Of a stretch of 64,000 bases of DNA, positions 11,047 through 21,239 are shown in pieces (position 1 is the stretch's first letter; the number at the start of each line of letters is the position of its first letter). Location of the stretch: positions 3,162,001-3,226,000 of the forward strand of contig JAJFPB010000001.1 in assembly GCA_020881915.1 (NCBI GenBank). The letters run 5' to 3'. The position numbers and the translations under genes are program-made. Source of the DNA: Paramyrothecium sp. XJ0827. Its lineage: Eukaryota; Ascomycota; Sordariomycetes; Hypocreales; Stachybotryaceae. Under the pieces are notes generated by a model, which was not told the DNA's origin, did no database searches, and saw only the letters and a list, made by a program, of their open reading frames with translations.

Positions 11047-12025
11047 ATGGGTTGGCTATCATCAATACTAGGCACCGACAAATCAGACGATCCGCTCGGC
11101 AAGCTAGATCCAAACCTTCGAGATTTCCTCAAGAAAGAATCGCCCGTCAAGTACACCCCGAATCAGCCTCCGCAACAACCATCCCCTGCTCCAGCGTCGC
11201 AAGATGCGTCGCAACCGACCGTCGATGAAAAGCCTGTAGCCCCGTCGGCAAGTCTGTACCAGGATGGCCGCTACGCGCACCTGTGGAAGACGTACCGGCC
11301 GCTGTCGCAAGTTGAGGCCGAGACATCCAGCGATCAGGAGAAGCTGACTGGTATCCTCGATGCGTTCAAGGAGCGCAAGGAGGCGATCGCACATGCCGCC
11401 ATGGAGAACTGCGCGCTGCAACAAGAGGAATGGGTCAATTGCATGAAGAGTGGGACCTGGGAGGACCGCCTCCAAATGTGCAGGCATCAAGTGCGAAGGT
11501 TCGAGCGGTGCTACACCATGCAATCGGTATGGGATGCTCTGTGGTGAAATCATTGGTACGGAATTACTGTTTACTGACTACGGGCTGCAGAGATTTCTCC
11601 GAGTTCTTGGGTATGGCTCGGTGGTAGGGCGACCGGCGCAAGTCGACGAAGACATCCAGATGCATTCCGACTCGCTATTCCAGAGGATGTTGCTACATGA
11701 GCAGGCCGTCGAGAAGGCGAAGAAGGAGGGAACACCCGTTCCTGTGTTCGACCTCTCTCTGCCGAAGCCGTCGGCCGGCGCAGTCGCTCCTTCGGAAGAG
11801 ATACGGCAGCAGTGGAAGGAGAAGCTCGACCAGCTGCCGGAGGACGAGCGAAAGGTGGAGGAGGCGGCGCTGAGGGCGGACTTGCAGGTCAAGACGACCG
11901 TCGCGCGCGACATGAAGAAGATATGGGACACGAAGCAAGAGGAGAGAGAGGCGAGACAGGCAGAAGGCCAGGGCACCCTCTCGGACAGCCTGGCCAGCCT
12001 GATATTTGGAAAGGGAGGCAAGTGA
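11047..12025 (+). CDS. Twin CX9C (CHCH-type) conserved protein
   Basis: Two exons, 11047-11526 and 11591-12025, joined in phase 0 across a 64-bp intron (gtatgg...ctgcag), giving 304 residues. Residues about 115-155 carry two CX9C motifs: CALQQEEWVNC and CRHQVRRFERC. This is the pattern of proteins oxidised and trapped in the mitochondrial intermembrane space by Mia40-Erv1, and of some cytosolic relatives. The first 100 residues are Pro/Gln/Ser-rich; the second exon has a Glu/Lys-rich helical region. It resembles fungal proteins loosely annotated with cytochrome-oxidase assembly or Emi1-like families, but I cannot assign one. Length is well above the usual small CHCH proteins, so the fold may be an insertion in a larger protein. 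Confidence 0.8.
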
Positions 12026-12637
12026 GGCGGCGGCAATGTCAAGCAGGGTGTGGTGCAGCTCAGCCAGTGATGAACACATGTATAATTCTATGTAAAAGTA
12101 GCTATAGATGGCACAAAGGGTTTCATTGTTTCCCGTGGATGCGCCAAATAGAAAGCCGAGGGACTACTACGTGATTCTGCTGCAACGACGTACTAGTGAT
12201 CTTAACAAGAACAAGCCAGGCAATAATCAATTACAGTTGGTCAATGTTTACACCGCCGACTTTACAATACCGTACAGGATTTCTCGAGCCATGAAGCATA
12301 GAAATGCCACCAACACCGACACTTGGTTTAGTCTTGCAGCCTCTACTTCATCCGCAGGCCCAGAGCCCTTGGACTACTGAATACCCAAGTGAAGGTCCTT
12401 CCCCACCATACATGCCATCCCACCATCAGGTCAGCTTTTCCCTTGACCGAGCGCCCAACTCCTCCCCCTCCCAAGACGCCATCCCACCCATTTCTGCCAC
12501 GGCTTATTGTTTTTACCAAGCCACCCCACCACATCCGCACAAGCTAGACATCGACGCTCCGCCGCCCCATCGCGCAAACCAGGGCCGACGCACATATTTG
12601 CAATCTGCGACCGTATTCTCCATCAAATAGGATGCCT
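12026..12637. other. Intergenic between the CX9C gene and tRNA-Val
   Basis: About 0.6 kb. Small open frames exist but none has splice or family support. No repeat or RNA seen. Confidence 0.6.
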
Positions 12638-12711
12638 GGTTCCGTGGTCTAGCTGGTTATGGCATCTCGTTAACACCGAGAAGGTCCCCGGTTCGAGCCC
12701 GGGCGGAATCA
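12638..12711 (+). tRNA. tRNA-Val (anticodon AAC)
   Basis: Cloverleaf of 74 nt without intron. The acceptor stem GGTTCCG pairs with CGGAATC (one G-T), the anticodon stem is TCTCG/CGAGA around loop TTAACAC (anticodon AAC), and the T arm is CCCGG-TTCGAGC-CCGGG. Internal promoter boxes fit: A box TGGTCTAGCTGG and B box GGTTCGAGCCC. A run of five T (12714-12718) just after the gene is a typical RNA polymerase III terminator. CCA is not encoded, as expected in a nuclear gene. Confidence 0.95.
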
Positions 12712-12713
12712 CA

Positions 12714-12718
12714 TTTTT
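12714..12718 (+). terminator. Pol III T-run terminator of tRNA-Val
   Basis: Five consecutive T three bases after the discriminator base. Confidence 0.75.
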
Positions 12719-13080
12719 GCCAATGCAAACGACTGACATGGTGTACATCAACTACCTTAGCAAGTCTCTTTCCTTTTTTGACCTTTTCTTTTCATCACTG
12801 CATGCGAAGGGTGTGCAACATACACCTGAAGGGAAACTCAACTGTTCATTGTGATTGCTTCCTCCTTCACTCGCGTCTTCACCGTAAAGTAGCAGATAGT
12901 CGGAGGTGACTGAACGCATGGCCATTTTGGGAAGAACCAGAGCTTTCTTGCCATCACAGCAATGGGCCACTTGCCCATCCTACCCTACGCCTCCCTGTTC
13001 TTTGTGAATTACGACATGTGGGCATTCAAAGCAAGGTGTAGTGGTATGATTTTGCTGATAACTCCTCGTGTATCTGATCT
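12719..13080. other. Short spacer, no gene seen
   Basis: About 0.36 kb holding the probable 3' UTR of the Cys-rich gene that lies to the right on the minus strand. A 72-codon minus frame at 12752-12970 is not supported. Confidence 0.5.
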
Positions 13081-13326
13081 CTAGCAACATTGTTCATCGC
13101 AGGCGCACAGTCCGCAGCACAACTCGCACCCGACCTCCTCACCACCACGCAGTGTCATCTCAGGTTGTGGCTCCGCCGTCTTGATCACTAGTCAGCTTCC
13201 CTTTCCCACCACGGACTAGACTAATCGCCATTGCCGTAGACTCACCGGCTGTTGGGTCACGATGTCAGACTCTGTGGTCATGGGCGCTTGTTGCGCTGGC
13301 TCGAGGGGGATTTGCTCAGCGGGCAT
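13081..13326 (-). CDS. Small Cys-rich tail protein, 59 residues
   Basis: Two exons found by eye: 13326-13246 (27 codons) and 13179-13081 (32 codons plus TAG), with a 66-bp intron (GTGAGT donor, CTGAC branch, AAG acceptor), phase 0. The N-terminal half is polar (MPAEQIPLEPAQQAPMTTES...). The second exon has the run PEMTLRGGEE and ends in CELCCGLCACDEQCC, eight Cys in the last 16 residues. This layout, a polar head and a terminal Cys block, resembles short fungal proteins of the CYSTM-like type whose tail is thought to be membrane-associated or palmitoylated. That class assignment is an inference from pattern. The good splice sites and consistent frame make chance unlikely. Confidence 0.72.
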
Positions 13327-14409
13327 CGTGTAATGACTTGACGCAGGCTTGAAATGAACGTTGACCAAAGGTTGAAGTGGCAAGCAGATGAAAACTGGGT
13401 CGTGACACAGATCTTTGAACTGGTACGGCCTCCATGATATACGCGTCTAAAGCCCTGTCACCTGCCCTACGCTGAGCCTTCAAGCCAAATCTCCGCTCGG
13501 GTAACGGCTGGTACAAAGCCATGCCAATGCCCGTGTGTTAACGTTACTAAACTCATGCAAGAGGAAGCCACCGGAAGCATCCGCTAGTATGAGCTTCCAG
13601 GAGTTACATGGATCAATCATGCCGTTTTGCCGATTACTATGCCTTCGATAGGGTCCAGGACGCCTCACACGGACATGGTCCCAGCCCTACGCCCACGGCA
13701 GTTGAGCGCCGAAGCCACAAGCCTCGCATATACAGGTCCTTTGAGACATACGGTCTGGTGTCCCATGGCAGCCAAATTGGCGCCCGTCCGCTCGAGTCCC
13801 GAGCCAAGTGACGCGGCTCACATCAACGTGTGGCGCACTTCGGGGCCGAAGAGCCGGTCAGATGCCGAGTTTCCGGTCTCCTACACATCTCCATAAGCTG
13901 AAAGCCGCCAAAGCAAGTGGGCGTTTTACGGGGGCTGTTGTGCCTTGGATACGATAATCAGAAAACTACGTAATTTACCGTATTCGTGTGACAAGTATAT
14001 GATTTGCTACAAGTGAATGTGCAAGGTGAAACGAATCGCCAAAGCCACTGGAGGTAATTTAGCTTAAAAAACCAAAAGACGATGGCGTCAGAGGGCCCTG
14101 CGGTGCTTCGCTCTTGGAAATGCGCAGTAATGAGAAGCAGACTGAGACCGCAACCCATCGATTGTAATGTAATGGCGCCTTCCGTATCTAGTGAGAATCC
14201 GGGGAACAGACAAGGAAAAGGAACACAACAATCTACGATGACCCCGTACAACTTAAGATTGAGCGCAAAATGTGGTTGGCACAAGGAGCTCCCAACATCT
14301 GACGCAGTCACGGTACCTTCGGGTCTCACATGTGCTTCTAAGTTCAGAATACCGTTCCGTGTCGACACGATCCATTCTAGAACAAGCCCTCGAAACTTCG
14401 AAGGAGGGT
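13327..14409. other. Intergenic, promoter of the Cys-rich gene and 3' UTR of the Bud27-like gene
   Basis: 1.1 kb with no supported coding sequence. Open frames here (13480-13896, 13958-14438) overlap each other on both strands and have no family features. Confidence 0.55.
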
Positions 14410-16188
14410 CTATTGTTTGGATAGTCGAGCTGCCTTGAAACGACTCATTCTTTCTCTGCCTCCTTCGCTCTCATCGAGCGGTTGGATCGGAGACTCGTCC
14501 TCTTTGAGGAACCCACCTTCTCGCTGGATGAATTTCTTGCGCAATCGTTGATGCTCGTCGGCTACCTCAAGGTGAATCATCGAGTCATCAACATCATCAA
14601 AACGTACAGGCTTCGAGGTGATATCCCTCTCAACCAATTTGTCGGCAATAGTTTGCCCTTCAGGGCCGGTAGGCGGCTCCACCGTGGGTTCATCAGGGAT
14701 GGGCATCTTCACATCGAATGGTCCGCGGGGAACGCCATTAGTTCCCAGAGGCTCATCCCTTGATCTCTTGAAGCGGGAGGGTTTCCGAGGAGGCGCGGCC
14801 TCGGGAGGCTTCGAGTGCCCGGACCGCTCGATAACGACCTCGCTTACTGGGTCAACCTTTGCCTTGTTCCCACTCCTTTCAAGGCTTGATGATTGCTCGG
14901 CTGGGGCGATATCAAGATTCTGGGAGAACCGAACACCCTTCTTTTCAGGGTTGGCGCTCTTCAAGGCCGATTTCAGCGGTGCAGGACTCGAGGACGTTGA
15001 TTTAGATGTAGACGAGAGGTCTTCTGGTTCGTGCTTCACAACGATGCGCCCGATGCCTTCGTTATCCACACTGGAATCGTCATCCTCGTCGGCTTCCGCA
15101 GGGTCAGCTGGGAACGAGGATTTGATGCCGAGCTTTTTCTGCAGCTCCAGCATACGGGTTCGATAGTCGTCGGTAAGAACACTGCTCCTAGAGCGACCGT
15201 ACTGGTCTTCGTCGTCCCCGTCCTCTTCTTCGTCGGAATAGCCGAAATCTTCCATTTCCTCGTCAGAGCCAAGTTCTTCAAGCTGCAGCTCAGCAACCAC
15301 CGCGCCAACTTCACCCATGCTATACTTGAGCATTTCTTGACGCAGCGCAGCATCCTCCGGGTCCTCGTCATCAGGAACCACGGGCGCCTCGCTTGCCCAG
15401 TTCTCTTGGGCCTTGGCATCCTCCATTATCCTCGCAACACGTTTCGCAGCGCGCGAGACCTGGGAGCTTGGCGGAGATTCGGGCCCAGTCTTTGTGTCCT
15501 CAGCAAAGGTGACTTCCTTTTTCGAGGGAGGGGTGATGGAGGAGATGGGTTGGGGCCCATTTTCAGACAAAACAGTACCATCCTGGGAGTTGTTGTTGGG
15601 CCGTGAGCCCGTTGTCTCCTGCGGATGGTTCGCCTCTTGATTTGCCAGATCCTGTACCCCAGCCTTCTCAAGAGCTTCTCGCACTTGTGGTAACGAATTT
15701 CCAGGTTGCATCAACCGGTAAGAGAGCACGTTGTCGTCCTCGTCAAGCTCCTCCACGATATCCGTGATGGGCTGCCCATCATCGTCTGTGGCATCTGGCT
15801 GGCTGATGACGGTAGCGGCAGCGAATTTGTTTTCGACAGACTCGAGCTGTTTGGAGAGGGTCTCGATGTTCTTAGTTACATAGTCTATGCGCCGGTCGAG
15901 TATGTTCTTGATCTGGCTTGTCGACTTTAGCCGTTGCTGGCCAAATATTTCCAAGACCTCGGCCTTGTCCAGCAGTTCACCCTCGAACGCATCCTGGATA
16001 CGACGAAGTTCGGTGGCTTGGCTGGCATCGGTGCCGGCGGGGACAGCCTCGACTTCTTCCTTGAGCGCTTCGTACTCAATGTCCCACGTGCGCCAGTGGT
16101 TAAGAGCCTTCTTGAGGCCCTTGATGTTGTCTTCAAGCTGGGCGCGATGCCTCTCGAGGTCGAGGAAGCTGTCTTTGACGCCAGACAT
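14410..16188 (-). CDS. BUD27: Bud27/URI-like unconventional prefoldin (DUF3835)
   Basis: 592 residues, one exon. The start is placed at MSGVKDSFLDLERH (16188) rather than the in-frame ATG 17 codons upstream, because the prefoldin-like helix begins there. Residues 1-130 form a prefoldin alpha-type helical hairpin (LEDNIKGLKKALNHWRTWD ... RRIDYVTKNIETLSKQLES). A long acidic, Ser/Pro-rich middle follows, with GVRFSQNLDIAP near residue 430. The C-terminal ~60 residues (VRFDDVDDSMIHLEVADEHQ, then MSRFKAARLSKQ) look like the fungal DUF3835 end. Known members (URI/Bud27) bind Rpb5 and help RNA polymerase assembly and TOR-linked translation control. The role here is by family. Confidence 0.78.
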   Translation of the reverse strand: MSGVKDSFLDLERHRAQLEDNIKGLKKALNHWRTWDIEYEALKEEVEAVPAGTDASQATELRRIQDAFEGELLDKAEVLEIFGQQRLKSTSQIKNILDRRIDYVTKNIETLSKQLESVENKFAAATVISQPDATDDDGQPITDIVEELDEDDNVLSYRLMQPGNSLPQVREALEKAGVQDLANQEANHPQETTGSRPNNNSQDGTVLSENGPQPISSITPPSKKEVTFAEDTKTGPESPPSSQVSRAAKRVARIMEDAKAQENWASEAPVVPDDEDPEDAALRQEMLKYSMGEVGAVVAELQLEELGSDEEMEDFGYSDEEEDGDDEDQYGRSRSSVLTDDYRTRMLELQKKLGIKSSFPADPAEADEDDDSSVDNEGIGRIVVKHEPEDLSSTSKSTSSSPAPLKSALKSANPEKKGVRFSQNLDIAPAEQSSSLERSGNKAKVDPVSEVVIERSGHSKPPEAAPPRKPSRFKRSRDEPLGTNGVPRGPFDVKMPIPDEPTVEPPTGPEGQTIADKLVERDITSKPVRFDDVDDSMIHLEVADEHQRLRKKFIQREGGFLKEDESPIQPLDESEGGRERMSRFKAARLSKQ

Positions 16189-16658
16189 GGTTGGGATGCA
16201 AGTCCGCGACCCCAGTAGAAAATTTCGGGGCAGAGGCAAGGAAGATCAGCATCTTCAGCCTCTTTTTCTGCGGACACGATAACCGATAAGAGTGCGTCGG
16301 GTAAACTACGGCTGATGACGAAACTACGTTCAAACATCTGCAGCAGGCACTCGTCAAAACGTCACTCGATCCCTCCCCCGGCCTGCCCGATTTGGCAAGT
16401 CTTTGGAGCTATTTCCTCAGCTCGTTTTCCGTATTTACGCCCTTTCAAAGACAATGGCTGCGATGCTGATATCGGCGTATGACTGTAGCATGGCAACGCA
16501 GTCACTCAGCGCTTCGCCCCGCCTGGCAGCTCATACGCATACCTCTTGGGTGATGTAGGTATATATTGGTGACTATCACATGAACTCGGGTTTGTTCGCT
16601 TGCTTGAATTCACACACCCAATCATCTTTGGCCATTGCCCTTTCTTGGAGATATCATC
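16189..16658. promoter_or_regulatory. Divergent promoter region
   Basis: 470 bp between the starts of the Bud27-like gene (left) and the GFA-domain gene (right), so it should serve both. No individual element is distinctive. Confidence 0.4.
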
Positions 16659-17735
16659 ATGGCTGAATTGCCGGCTGAGAGTACCAAAGCTCTCGAGGCC
16701 AAATGCCATTGCGGCTCTGTTCATTTCACAATTGATGTACCTGTCTCTTCTCTTCCTCTTCCTGTTCACCTCTGCCACTGCAGCATATGTCGGCATAACA
16801 GCGGCGCACCTTGCGTCTTCCACACACCTCTTCCGCCTGGCGTGGAGCCCAAGTTCATTGCTCCCTCTTCGGAAGCAAACATCCAGGCATATGTCTCTAC
16901 AACCGTCGCAAGCTGGAACTTCTGTCGAGCTTGTGGGTGTCACATTGCATCTGTGCATCTGGACAACGGCAAGTGGGTATTGTCCACTTCGATATTTACA
17001 GATCACGGGCCTGAAAATTTCCGAATCCACAAGCACATCTTCAGCAAATCAACCAAGGACGGTGGCATAGCTGCCATGCTGACACACGTTGGAGGTCGGG
17101 AGCTTGTGGATTGGAACCCACCTGACGATCATCCCAGGGCAGCAATAGTAGAGTCTCCTAGGGAGGTGGGCCAAGATGGCGAGGAGCGATTGCGCGCACA
17201 ATGCCGTTGCGGTGGCGTCTCCTTTACTTTCGGACGGCCAAATCAGGAAGCCTTAAATGACGAGTTCATCAAGGAATTTGTGTCTCCTCTGGATAACACA
17301 AAGTGGCTGGCCACACTGGACATTTGCAATGACTGTCGTCGCGTCGATGGAACCCATGTGATAGGCTGGACCTTCATTCCCCTGTCATTCTGTGAGCCTG
17401 GCATCAAATCGGACCTCAAGATTGGGACGATCAAAACGTTCTCGTCCTCACCCGGGGTGACGCGGGCTTTCTGCGGGACGTGTGGTGCCACCGTCTTCTT
17501 CGGGACCGATGAGAGGCGCCCAAGCGAGCGACAGGAGGTTGTGGATGTGGCGACCGGCATCATCCGAGCCCCGGAGGGATCCATGGCAGAGAATTGGCTG
17601 ACCTGGAGGTCGAGGCTTGCATTTTTCGAAAGCGGTAGAGAGTATGATGAGGAATTTGCCGAGGCCCTGAATGAAGGGTCGAAGAAGTGGGTTGTAGCGA
17701 GATGTGGTCAGGAGTTGACCTTTAGTATTGGTTAG
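16659..17735 (+). CDS. Double GFA (CENP-V) domain zinc protein
   Basis: 358 residues from the ATG at 16659 (MAELPAES); an upstream in-frame ATG at 16635 would add 8 residues. Two GFA/CENP-V folds in tandem. The first (about 15-150) has CHCGSVHFTI, CHCSICRHNSG and CRACGCHI. The second (about 185-320) has CRCGGVSFTF, CNDCRRVDGT and CGTCGATVFF. These are the Zn-binding cysteines of the glutathione-dependent formaldehyde-activating family, which includes carbon-sulfur lyase-like and many uncharacterised fungal proteins. Both copies keep their main Cys clusters. Substrate is unknown; the family name does not prove formaldehyde chemistry. Confidence 0.88.
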   Translation: MAELPAESTKALEAKCHCGSVHFTIDVPVSSLPLPVHLCHCSICRHNSGAPCVFHTPLPPGVEPKFIAPSSEANIQAYVSTTVASWNFCRACGCHIASVHLDNGKWVLSTSIFTDHGPENFRIHKHIFSKSTKDGGIAAMLTHVGGRELVDWNPPDDHPRAAIVESPREVGQDGEERLRAQCRCGGVSFTFGRPNQEALNDEFIKEFVSPLDNTKWLATLDICNDCRRVDGTHVIGWTFIPLSFCEPGIKSDLKIGTIKTFSSSPGVTRAFCGTCGATVFFGTDERRPSERQEVVDVATGIIRAPEGSMAENWLTWRSRLAFFESGREYDEEFAEALNEGSKKWVVARCGQELTFSIG

Positions 17736-18150
17736 CTAGGCAAGCAGGGAGTTCCGTTTCTTGTCGCTCGTTTGCTGGCCGAATATGGAGAAAAGTTCAC
17801 GGATAGAGGAGTCAAAAGCACAATTAGCCTTAGATGATCCTGAAATGAATTTGCCTTGATTCTCACGGTCCCTTTCAATGTTCCAGCTTTGCGAACAAAT
17901 GGCTGAAGATGAGCAGAAAACCGGAACACCAAGACGATCTTGTGAATTTGAGCATCCGTTATTCAGCATTAAACAATGCCAAACCAGCTTTCCAATTCAA
18001 CGACGCTCAACAACCCAGTTCATCGACGTGATGGGCCAAGTATAGGGTAGTGAATATGATTAGCGCATGTGGTTCTATGCTGGCCAGGCAATGCCCCACT
18101 TCCACATGCGGCTGATTGCGGCCCGGGATTTCTGGAATATTTATTCCTCC
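17736..18150. other. Intergenic, no gene seen
   Basis: 3' flank of the GFA gene followed by the A/T-rich element GAATATTTATTCC (about 18135-18150), a possible TATA region for the candidate transcript to the right. Confidence 0.45.
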
Positions 18151-18179
18151 CAAAATTTTCTTCTCGATTCTTTTTCTTC

Positions 18180-18700
18180 TTCAACCTCAAGCACTCTGCC
18201 TCGCCTCGTCGCGAGCAGGCGGCATGCATCGCCAACCCTCCATCCACTCGGTAAGTCTTGCGCACGTTACTCACAGTGATGTCTTGCTTCTTTCGCCCGC
18301 CCTCCCTTTATGATTAAATTTCCATCTTATTCGCAGTTTCCACGCTAGCCGTCTAAGAGCCTTTTGACGAGCAGTGAGCGTTCAACCTTCCTTGGATGTA
18401 TGACTATGGGATTGTTTTACCACTTGTTGAACATGATCATCATTGTTGGGGTCTTACTTGCTAACTCCTCCAAGTTTACAGGTGCCGTCTGGACGAAGCG
18501 AAACGAGTTGGTGGAGAGGGTGGAAGTGCGATGTGGATTTTTCGGGCTGGCCTGAACTTGTCAATGGTGGTTCTGTGTGCTCTCCGCGCCGGCAAGTGCT
18601 GTTTGTGGCTGCATTGATTTTTCGGATATATACCCGACTGTTGAGGCCTGATGAATATAATCTGCATATGAAAATATTGTCCCTTCTGATTAGCTTTTCC
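18180..18700 (+). ncRNA. Candidate spliced short-peptide or non-coding transcript
   Basis: A TATA-like block near 18135 and a CT-rich initiator precede two well-formed introns in the same orientation: 18251-18336 (GTAAGT ... TTCGCAG) and 18398-18481 (GTATGA ... TGCTAACTC ... TTTACAG). The first AUG (18224) opens a frame of only 12 codons across the first junction. Later exon sequence offers a 25-codon frame (MWIFRAGLNLSMVV...). No conserved protein is visible. It could be an mRNA-like non-coding RNA, a snoRNA host, or a peptide gene. Splicing is inferred from consensus only. Confidence 0.35.
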
Positions 18701-19267
18701 TTGTGATTCCATGTTGGCGTGTGACGGACAAATTGTCGCGACATGGGCCACTCCATTATCCCAGTTGCTTTGGATTTTACAAGACCATCCATGCGTAATA
18801 CCAAAAATGGGCCGCCAGGCGAATATTTAGTCGTCCTCTGCTGTTGAACGGCTGGTCTGTGCCAGTGCAAGGACAATGCAGGAGTACTGCGCCTTGAGGA
18901 GGTTTATAGCTGCGGAAGGAAGAATATCATGGAGTCGCAGCAAAGCCTTCAAATGTAAGTGTGTACAATGATGGCCAGGCACCAAAGAAGAAAAAATCCA
19001 CGAGAGTGATGTTGTTGCGGCTGCCAAAAATTACTTTAAAATCGCAGCTCAAGTAAAGAAGCATTCCATGGTCGGGACTGAATACGGTAGTTCCAGGTAG
19101 ATCTGAATCAAGACGATCCCAAACAATGCCCGCGCTAGCCTGCCTGCCTGCGGAGGGACCCGGCAACGCTCGCCATCGCCAAAAAGCCGCCGGTGCAGCT
19201 TGCAGCAGCCCTTGTCGACGCTGCCATATCTGGCCGTGTGGCTTGCTCCGAAACCCGGTCCCGTCAG
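18701..19267. other. Intergenic, promoter of the FPGS gene
   Basis: About 0.57 kb with no supported gene. Short frames overlap on both strands. Confidence 0.45.
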
Positions 19268-21159
19268 ATGCAACATCAGCGCAATGCGACAAGGCGGCCG
19301 GCCACTCTCATTGCCAAGTTCATAGCAGCAGCATCAGCAGCTCCCGCGGCAGCGCCATGGTCACCATTCCTGACCCTGCGCACCATGGCTTCGTCTAGTC
19401 GATCGTACAATGTGAGCCCTGCCCTCCCAGGAAATCTCCCCGGCGCTGCTTCATAGTTGTCCCTTTTTTTCCCTTTCACTTATATCGGGAATCAAACAAC
19501 CGAATGGCTAATTGCCATGCAAATCACAGGAGGCTGTCGATGCACTCAACTCCCTCCAGACGCCGTACGCGGTGCTGGAGGCTCGCCGCAAGGCCGGCAT
19601 CAAGCCTAATGGCTCATCCGTGAGCGCCATGCGCGAATATCTACAACGTATTGGCCATACCGTGAGTGATGTCCGAAGCTGAGCTGGTTTTTGTAAACGT
19701 CTCAAAAAAAGAGCCTTCCACTGAGGACCCCCAAAAGCCCGCAGATCTTGCACGCCTCAACGTGGTCCACGTTGCCGGCACCAAAGGCAAGGGGAGCACC
19801 TGCGCCTTCGTCGACTCGATACTCTCGCAGTATCGGCGCACCCGCTCCGTCCCGCGCAAGACGGGCCTCTTCATCTCGCCGCACCTCATTTCCGTGCGCG
19901 AGCGCATCCGCATCAACTCCCAGCCCATCGCCGAGGAGCTGTTTGCAAAGTACTTCTTCGAGGTGTGGGACCTCCTCGGATCCGCGGCAGCTCAGCACAA
20001 GGCCGACGATGACGCCGGCGCCTTTGAGCCGCGCCCTGCCTATGCCCGCTACCTCACCCTCATGAGCTGGCACGTCTTCCTCCGCGAGGGCATCGACGTG
20101 GCCGTCTACGAGACGGGCATCGGGGGCGAGTTTGATGCCACAAACGTCGTCGAGGCCCCCGCGGCCGCCGGCATCAGCACCCTCGGCATCGATCACGTCT
20201 TCGTTCTCGGCGACACCGTGGACAAGATCGCCTGGCACAAGGCCGGCATCATGAAGCCCGGCAGCCCCGCCTTCACTATCGAGCAGGTCCCCGAGGCGGC
20301 GGAGGTGCTGAAGGATAGGGCCCGAGAGAAAGGCGTGGACCTTAAGGTACTGAACATTGATCCGCGACTGAGCGAGGTCCGCATCCGTCCCAACGAAGAC
20401 TTCCAGAAGAAGAACGCAACACTGGCCGTCGCTCTTGCCGAGGTGGCCCTGCAAAAGCTTGGGATTTCTGGACCTTCAGATTCTGCCCTTCCTCAAGAGT
20501 TCGTTCAAGGGCTCGAAGACGTCGTCTTCAGGGGTCGTTGCGAGGTTAAGGCCGAGGACAAGCTCGTATGGTACATCGACGGTGCGCACACCGCAGACAG
20601 CCTGAGAGTCTCTACGAAGTGGTTCCTCGGCGAGACTGCCCAAGCGTAAGAACTCCACCCCTTGCCCCCCCCCCTTCCCCAAAGCGCCCTTACCCTTCTT
20701 GCATGCATAGGCCAGTTTCCCTAACGCCGTAACAGCGCCGGCCCCAGGATCCTCATCTTCAACCAGCAGAGCCGCTCCGAAGCTGTCGACTTCCTTGAGC
20801 AGATTTACAACGCGACCAAGCGAGCAGGCGCCGCCTTCGACCGCGTCCTCTTCTGCACAAACGTCACATGGGCGCAGGCCGGCTACAAGCGCGACCTGGT
20901 CAACCGCCAGGTCGACTCGGCCGACATTGAGAAGATGACGCTGCAGCGCAAGTTTGCCGACAAGTGGTCCTCGATGGACCCGTCGGCGCGCGTCGAGGCC
21001 ATACCGACCATCGAAGATGCGCTGGAGCATGCTCGGGCCGTCGCCAAGGGCCTGGAGGAGGGGGGAGAGGAGGGAAAGACGGTCCACGTGCTGGTGACGG
21101 GAAGCTTGCACCTTGTCGGAGGGGCATTGGGCGTGCTGGAGAAGGCAGATGCGCTCTGA
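19268..21159 (+). CDS. MET7: Folylpolyglutamate synthase, mitochondrial/cytosolic
   Basis: Adds glutamates to tetrahydrofolate in an ATP-dependent reaction, retaining folates in cytosol and mitochondria. Four exons: 19268-19411, 19530-19661, 19738-20645 and 20736-21159, giving 535 residues. The third exon's acceptor (AAG at 19735-19737) was chosen because it restores RIGHTPADLARLNVVHVAGT, parallel to RAGYTPQDLARLRHIHVAGT in the neighbouring paralogue; two other in-frame acceptors (19713, 19725) remain possible. Seen: ATP-binding loop HVAGTKGKGST, SPHLISVRERIRIN, ETGIGGEFDATNVV, LGIDHVFVLGDTVDKIAWHKAGI, WYIDGAHTADSL and GSLHLVGG. Residues 1-39, Arg/Ala-rich without acids, look like a mitochondrial presequence; a second ATG (19385, MASSSRSYN) would give the cytosolic form. 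Confidence 0.92.
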
Positions 21160-21239
21160 GATTTACCTAATTACACATAAACGTACTTCGCTCTGACCCA
21201 TGACGGACAAGACTCCCGTTTTTAGCTCCCTAGAGGCTC

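Noticed and set aside
18641..18700. Possible box C/D snoRNA (TGATGAA ... CTGA)
   Set aside because: The C box has a non-consensus first base and the terminal stem is weak; kept only as a check suggested for the candidate transcript.
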